Shown: positions 59,849 through 64,000 of the stretch, one piece after another
How positions within the stretch are numbered: the first letter of the stretch is position 1
Layout: each line of letters starts with the position of its first letter
NCBI GenBank assembly: GCA_027494115.1
Contig: JAOSJL010000001.1
Span: 1,699,926 to 1,763,925 of the forward strand
Reading direction: 5' to 3'
DNA length: 64,000 nucleotides
DNA from: Acidimicrobiia bacterium
GTDB taxonomy: Bacteria > Actinomycetota > Acidimicrobiia > IMCC26256 > JAOSJL01
The notes under the pieces: model-generated
Seen by the model: only the letters and a program-made list of their open reading frames with translations
Databases searched by the model: none
What the model was told of the DNA's origin: nothing
Made by a program: the position numbers and the translations under genes

Positions 59849-59877
59849 TTGTCCGGTTCAGTCACATTGGGTACTGT
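59849..59877 (+). promoter_or_regulatory. Candidate promoter of the penicillin-acylase gene
   Basis: TTGTCC (59849-59854), a 17-bp spacer and TACTGT (59872-59877), about 55 bp before the GTG start. Matches a sigma-70-type layout by eye only. Confidence 0.35.
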
Positions 59878-59932
59878 GGCGACCTTCACCGACGTGTGCC
59901 GCCCGGACACGCGCGACCAACAGGGGACAGCA

Positions 59933-62599
59933 GTGAACGTGACCGAGCACCCGAAGATGCGCAGAAGCCGTCGTGGCCGCAGCGTGCGGAGTGTGATGAC
60001 CGGCGGTGTTCTCATCGTCGCCGTCGCAACGCTGGCCGCAGCGTGTATCCCGATTCCCAAGGGGCCACCCGAGCCCACGGAACCCGTTCCCCCCAAGGGC
60101 GCCACCGAGGCGTGGTCGATCATGGCCCCGGGCAACGGCAACATCCACGGCGTCACCGCCAACGATCGTGATGACCAGCGCGCGATGTACGACAACATCG
60201 ACGATGCCGTGGCCGCCGGGGTGCTCGGCGACGCCGACCACTCATTGGGCCGTTACTACAAGGACGCCAACTTCGATCTGAAGGACGAGGACATCAAGCG
60301 GTCGCAGGCACCCAAGGAAGGGGTCGAGATCTTCTGGGACAAGTTCGGCGTCCCCCACATCTACGGCGACACGGAGACCGACGCCGCGTTCGGCGCCGGG
60401 TTCGCCGTGGCCGAGGGCCGTCTCATCATCGCGGAGCTCGCACGCATCCTCGGGCGCACGGGTCTCATCGAGCTCGCTCCCGGCGGCATCACCGAGATCT
60501 TCGACGTGATCGGTTCGGGCTCTCCGCAGGTCACGTACACCGAGGAGGAGCTCCAGGCGCACATCGACCGCACGATCGCGCGGGTCGGTCCCGACGAGGG
60601 TCGCCAGCTCCTCGACTCGCTGAACGCGTTCACCGACGGCATCAACCACTGGCTCGCCGGGCAGGGGTTCGTCCCCCAGGATGTCCAGGGGATGTGGGAC
60701 CAGCTCGGCATTCCCTACCCCGGCTGGAAACCCACCGACGTGGTCGCCTCGGCGATCCTCGTGGGAGACATCTTCGGTAACGGCGGCGGCGGCGAGGTCT
60801 GCAACAGCCACGCGCTCCACGCGCTCGAGAAGATCACCGGCGACCCCGACACGGCCCAGGCCCTCTACGACGACCTCAGCTACTCCGAGGACCCGACCGC
60901 CACGCACCACACCGACAACGTCTTCACGTACCCGCAGTTCGATGCGGGCGACACCGGCACCGATCCCGCAGCGGTGGCCGAGCTCGACCTCGCCACCTCC
61001 GCGGAGATGTGTGGTGCCGACGACTCCATCGCGTCGCAACCGTCGATGAGCAACTTCCTCACGGTGGCGGGCTCGCGCACCGACACGGGTCAGCCGGTCC
61101 AGGTCGGCGGGCCGCAGTCGGGGTACTTCGCTCCGCAGCTGCTCTTCGAGATGGAGATCCACGGCGGCGACCAGCACGCCAGTGGCATCACCTTCCCGGG
61201 TGTCGGGCCGTGGGTGGTCATCGGCCACAACGACCGGTCGTCGTGGACCGCAACAGCGGGAGGTTCCGACAACACCGACCAGGTCGTCGAGCGGCTGTGC
61301 GAGCCGGGTGGCGCAACGCCCACCGTGGAGTCGATGCACTACGAGCACGATGGTGAGTGCAAGCCCATGACCTATCCCGAGGGCGCGAACACCGACACCG
61401 TGCCGCGCACCGTCCACGGCCCTGTCACCGACCGCGGCACGGCGGTCGACGGCACCCCCGTGGCTGTGAGCCGCCAGCGGCTCAACCGCGGCTGGGAGGC
61501 CGTGGCCGCGATCTCTTTCCGGCGCCTCAACGTCGGTGCGGTCGAGTCGGCCGACGAGTTCGCCGAGGTCATGAAGGACACGAGCTGGTCCTTCAACTGG
61601 GGCTACGCCGATGCCCACGACATTGCCTTCGTGCACTCGGGCTGGTATCCGGTCCGCAAGAGTGGCGCGCCCTTCGACTTCCCCGTGTGGGGAACCGGTG
61701 AGTGGGACTGGCCCACCAACCCCGACGGGTCTCCCGTCATTCTCCCGGTCGAGGATCGTCCCCACGAGCTGAATCCGGCGAAGGGCTACATCGCGTCGTG
61801 GAACAACCGCATCGCACCGGGATGGACGTGGAACGACTCGGCGTGGGGTGAGGGTGCGGTACACCGGGTGGACCTCATCGACAGCCGCGTCGGCGACGCC
61901 ACCGGTCTCACGGCACCCGACGTGGTCTCGATCGTCCAAGACGCGGGGACGTCCGACCTGCGCGGCGACCAGGTGATGCCGTACGTGCTGCGCATCCTCG
62001 AGGGAAGTGACGCGCCGAACTCCAAGATCGAGGCCGCCCGCGGCGTCCTGACGTCGTGGGTGGAAGGCGGTGCGCACCGACGCGACCGCAACCGCGACAG
62101 CGTTTACGACGACGCGGCTGTGCCGATCATGGACGAGACCTGGGAGCCTCTCGTGCACGCCGTGTTCGGGGCAACGACCGACGGGGAGCGCAACGCCGGA
62201 ATCAGCGACGGCGTGCTCACGGGGCTCTATGACGACGTGCGGCCGCACAAGCTCGACGACAAGCCCGGTCCGTTCGGGTCCGCCTACCAGACCGGGTGGT
62301 ACTCCAACGTCCAGCGCGACCTCCGCGCGATCCTCGGCGAGGGTCCTGTGCCGGCCGGCGGAATCCAGTGCGGCGACGGCGACCTCGAGGCCTGCCGCGC
62401 CGAGCTGTGGTCAGCGCTGAAGCTGGGCGTGTGGCGCGCGGGGACCTACCAACTCCCGTGGAACCAGGCCGATCCGGCGAAGTGGGGTGAGTTGACGCTG
62501 GATGAGCGGATCCTGTTCATCCCCTACGTGACCAACTTCAACTCGATGCGCTGGGTCAACCGTCCGACCTACCAGCACGTCACCTCGTTCCGAGGTTGA
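59933..62599 (+). CDS. Penicillin acylase-family lipoprotein (Ntn hydrolase)
   Basis: 888 residues from GTG 59933 (after AGGGGACAG). Lipoprotein signal GGVLIVAVATLAAACIPIP with the lipobox Cys. The alpha-chain region has EIFWDKFGVPHIYGDTETDA and FGAGFAVAEGRLIIAELARI. The Ntn nucleophile is expected at the Ser of SMSNFLTVAGSRTDTGQPVQ after autocleavage, then GPQSGYFAPQLLFEMEIHGG and ITFPGVGPWVVIGHNDRSSW. Relatives cleave beta-lactam side chains, acyl-homoserine lactones or cyclic lipopeptides; the native substrate cannot be told. Confidence 0.9.
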   Translation: MNVTEHPKMRRSRRGRSVRSVMTGGVLIVAVATLAAACIPIPKGPPEPTEPVPPKGATEAWSIMAPGNGNIHGVTANDRDDQRAMYDNIDDAVAAGVLGDADHSLGRYYKDANFDLKDEDIKRSQAPKEGVEIFWDKFGVPHIYGDTETDAAFGAGFAVAEGRLIIAELARILGRTGLIELAPGGITEIFDVIGSGSPQVTYTEEELQAHIDRTIARVGPDEGRQLLDSLNAFTDGINHWLAGQGFVPQDVQGMWDQLGIPYPGWKPTDVVASAILVGDIFGNGGGGEVCNSHALHALEKITGDPDTAQALYDDLSYSEDPTATHHTDNVFTYPQFDAGDTGTDPAAVAELDLATSAEMCGADDSIASQPSMSNFLTVAGSRTDTGQPVQVGGPQSGYFAPQLLFEMEIHGGDQHASGITFPGVGPWVVIGHNDRSSWTATAGGSDNTDQVVERLCEPGGATPTVESMHYEHDGECKPMTYPEGANTDTVPRTVHGPVTDRGTAVDGTPVAVSRQRLNRGWEAVAAISFRRLNVGAVESADEFAEVMKDTSWSFNWGYADAHDIAFVHSGWYPVRKSGAPFDFPVWGTGEWDWPTNPDGSPVILPVEDRPHELNPAKGYIASWNNRIAPGWTWNDSAWGEGAVHRVDLIDSRVGDATGLTAPDVVSIVQDAGTSDLRGDQVMPYVLRILEGSDAPNSKIEAARGVLTSWVEGGAHRRDRNRDSVYDDAAVPIMDETWEPLVHAVFGATTDGERNAGISDGVLTGLYDDVRPHKLDDKPGPFGSAYQTGWYSNVQRDLRAILGEGPVPAGGIQCGDGDLEACRAELWSALKLGVWRAGTYQLPWNQADPAKWGELTLDERILFIPYVTNFNSMRWVNRPTYQHVTSFRG

Positions 62600-62611
62600 T
62601 GCTGGTTCCGG

Positions 62612-62697
62612 TGCGAGCGGAGGGACTCGAACCCCCAAGACCTGCGAAGGTCACCGGGACCTAAACCCGGCGCGTCTGCCAGTTCCGCCACGCTCGC
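62612..62697 (-). tRNA. tRNA-Leu (anticodon UAG)
   Basis: 86 nt with a long variable arm. The acceptor GCGAGCG pairs with CGCTCGC; the anticodon loop TTTAGGT lies between GCCGGG and CCCGGT (anticodon at 62663-62661); the variable arm is TGACCTTCGCAGGTC-like; the T arm is GGGGGTTCGAGTCCCTC. CCA is not encoded. It reads CUA and other CUN codons. Confidence 0.96.
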
Positions 62698-62839
62698 TCA
62701 GTCGCATCATCCCACCTGAATCCCATCTGATGATCTCGTTTCCCGGATGTCTCGACGATTCGGCAGGAACAGGACGGCCATGCTCTAAACGGCACGTAGC
62801 ATGGTGCCTGGAGTCGGGATACGGGATTCTCGGGTGACG

Positions 62840-64000
62840 ATGAAAAACGGCTGGTGGCGCTTCCACACGACGGGCGTGCTGCGCCGCAATCTCGTCGCGG
62901 CGTTCGAAGACCCCGGCGCCGACTCGCCGAGTCTGAAGTTCTACCGCGAGAGCGTCCGTGTACGGGCGCTGCTGGGCCTTCTCCTCGCGCTCTGCGCATT
63001 TCTGGCGCCCGGCTTCGACCAAGCCGAGAGCCTCGTCGTCGGCGGAGCCGTCCTCGGCTACGTCGTATTCGCCACGATCGTCGATGTTCTGCTCGCCGGG
63101 CGTTCGGTCACGATCGCCGTGGCGATCAACGTGGTCGTCGGGATGGGCGGGGTGTTCGCCGTGTCGGTGATCGTCCCCGCGGCTCTGGTGCCCGCACTGT
63201 TCACGTATGTCCTCGGGCTGGTCTTCTTCACCGTTGTCGGAGGCTCCGCGCTCGGTGTTCCGACAGCGCTGCTCGTCATGGTCTGTGCGGTGCTCGGCCA
63301 GTGGGCCGCTCCCGCGTCCGAGCGCGTCTCCGCGTTTGTCATTGCGACCTACCTGCCCTATCTGCTCGCCATCGTGTTCGTGATCGACGGCCTGACCCGC
63401 AAGCGTCGCCACACGACGCGCCAGTTCGAGCGTCTCTACGAGGCACTTCGTGACCTGTCGCCCGAGCCCGACTTCGGGTCGACGCTGGAATCCGTGGCCC
63501 GGTCCCTCGGCGACGCGGTCGGCGCATCCCAAACGACTCTTCTCCTCTACCGCGGTGGCGACGATCTCGTCGTGGCCACTCCGATGCCGAACGACGGGTT
63601 GGAGGCGGATGACCTGGCCACACTCCAACACTCTGTGATGACCGGCGACCGCGATCTGGCGCCACTCGCGGATGCGGCGGAGACCGGTGAGGTCGTGGTC
63701 ATTCCTGACATCACAGACGATCCACGGTATCCAGAATGGGTCGCCCGATGGTCGCCGCTGCTCCGTGAGGGAGGCCACCGTTCGCTGCTCGCGGTACCGT
63801 TGCGCGTCGCCGACGAGACGATCGGACTCCTCGTTCCCTGCTTCCCGTGGCGGGGAGCTCTCGAAGGCGACGAGCTTGCACTTCTCGAGGGCTATGCGGA
63901 ACAGATCGCACTCGTGGTCGTGCGGGCGCGTGCCTACGACCAGGAACGCCGCGCCGCGAAGAATCTCGAGGAGACCGACCGGCTCCGCTCCGAGTTCCTG
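62840..64000 (+). CDS. Membrane sensor histidine kinase with GAF domain, truncated by window end
   Basis: Open for 387 codons from ATG 62840 (GTG 62834 possible) to the window edge. About 35 cytoplasmic residues, then five or six hydrophobic segments (ALLGLLLALCAFLAPGF, LVVGGAVLGYVVFATIVDVL, LVPALFTYVLGLVFFTVVGG, YLPYLLAIVFVIDGL). A GAF domain follows (DFGSTLESVARSLGDAVGAS; VVVIPDITDDPRYPEWVARW; SLLAVPLRVADETIGLLVP). The last residues, NLEETDRLRSEFL, are the usual entry to a HisKA domain. The kinase part lies outside. The gap 62698-62839 shows no gene. Confidence 0.85.
   Translation, partial: MKNGWWRFHTTGVLRRNLVAAFEDPGADSPSLKFYRESVRVRALLGLLLALCAFLAPGFDQAESLVVGGAVLGYVVFATIVDVLLAGRSVTIAVAINVVVGMGGVFAVSVIVPAALVPALFTYVLGLVFFTVVGGSALGVPTALLVMVCAVLGQWAAPASERVSAFVIATYLPYLLAIVFVIDGLTRKRRHTTRQFERLYEALRDLSPEPDFGSTLESVARSLGDAVGASQTTLLLYRGGDDLVVATPMPNDGLEADDLATLQHSVMTGDRDLAPLADAAETGEVVVIPDITDDPRYPEWVARWSPLLREGGHRSLLAVPLRVADETIGLLVPCFPWRGALEGDELALLEGYAEQIALVVVRARAYDQERRAAKNLEETDRLRSEFL

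Overview
The window is high-GC DNA from an actinobacterium, most likely an Acidimicrobiia-type lineage. This rests on frequent GTG starts, GTGA/ATGA stop-start overlaps, mycothiol- and F420-linked families, an ssrA/smpB pair, and a mec-cysO-cysM...murI-rph-rdgB block arranged as in mycobacteria. The taxon is inferred from gene content only; no 16S rRNA is present. About 20 genes carry one- or two-base frame breaks, including genes for conserved housekeeping products. They lie mostly in G/C runs or at YCCGG motifs, so most look like assembly or base-calling errors rather than real pseudogenes. Affected genes are annotated across the break.

Layout. (1) 0-17 kb is a chromosomal mix: the ftsX end and a coiled-coil M23 peptidase; an SRAP protein; TetR and an LLM oxidoreductase; a thioesterase; a DsbA-like protein; a mycothiol-dependent isomerase-like protein; a Ca/Na antiporter; a RibD-C reductase; then a lipid or xenobiotic set (P450, pirin, amidohydrolase, FadD19-like acyl-CoA synthetase, NTF2-like protein, methyltransferase) and an ECF sigma factor with a putative anti-sigma factor.

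(2) 17.2-45.7 kb is a catabolic island and the most interesting part. It holds three complete but differently ordered molybdenum-hydroxylase gene sets (A: L-S-M, B: M-S-L, C: L-M-S). The set A large subunit has lost every recognisable molybdopterin motif. It also holds glcD/glcF, a HAD phosphatase, an ABC transporter with a TorT-like lipoprotein, two PuuE-like polysaccharide-deacetylase-fold hydrolases, a two-gene dikinase resembling phenylphosphate synthase alpha and beta subunits, a nitrilase-family amidase, an LLM monooxygenase, two CoxG proteins, XdhC and a GntR/FCD regulator. An 18-bp motif (consensus about TTGCATATSACATGYTAC) occurs once upstream of nearly every transcription unit, with a weaker copy before the GntR gene. 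This points to one regulon for uptake, ring hydroxylation, phosphoryl activation, ring opening, amide hydrolysis and glycolate oxidation of an unidentified, probably nitrogen-containing ring compound. The pathway is inferred.

(3) 45.7-46.7 kb holds ssrA (tmRNA) and smpB on the minus strand. (4) 47-58 kb holds a DUF222-HNH gene, an orphan CoxL-type large subunit, the mec-cysO-cysM sulfur-carrier cysteine pathway, a Sua5-type gene, murI, an Rv1339-like metallo-hydrolase, rph, rdgB, an HSL-type hydrolase and a hypothetical protein. (5) 58.3-59.4 kb is an IS481-family element with imperfect terminal repeats and a perfect ACTAGG target duplication. (6) 59.4-64 kb holds a Cys-rich basic protein, a penicillin-acylase-family lipoprotein, tRNA-Leu(UAG) and the start of a membrane GAF sensor histidine kinase cut by the window end.
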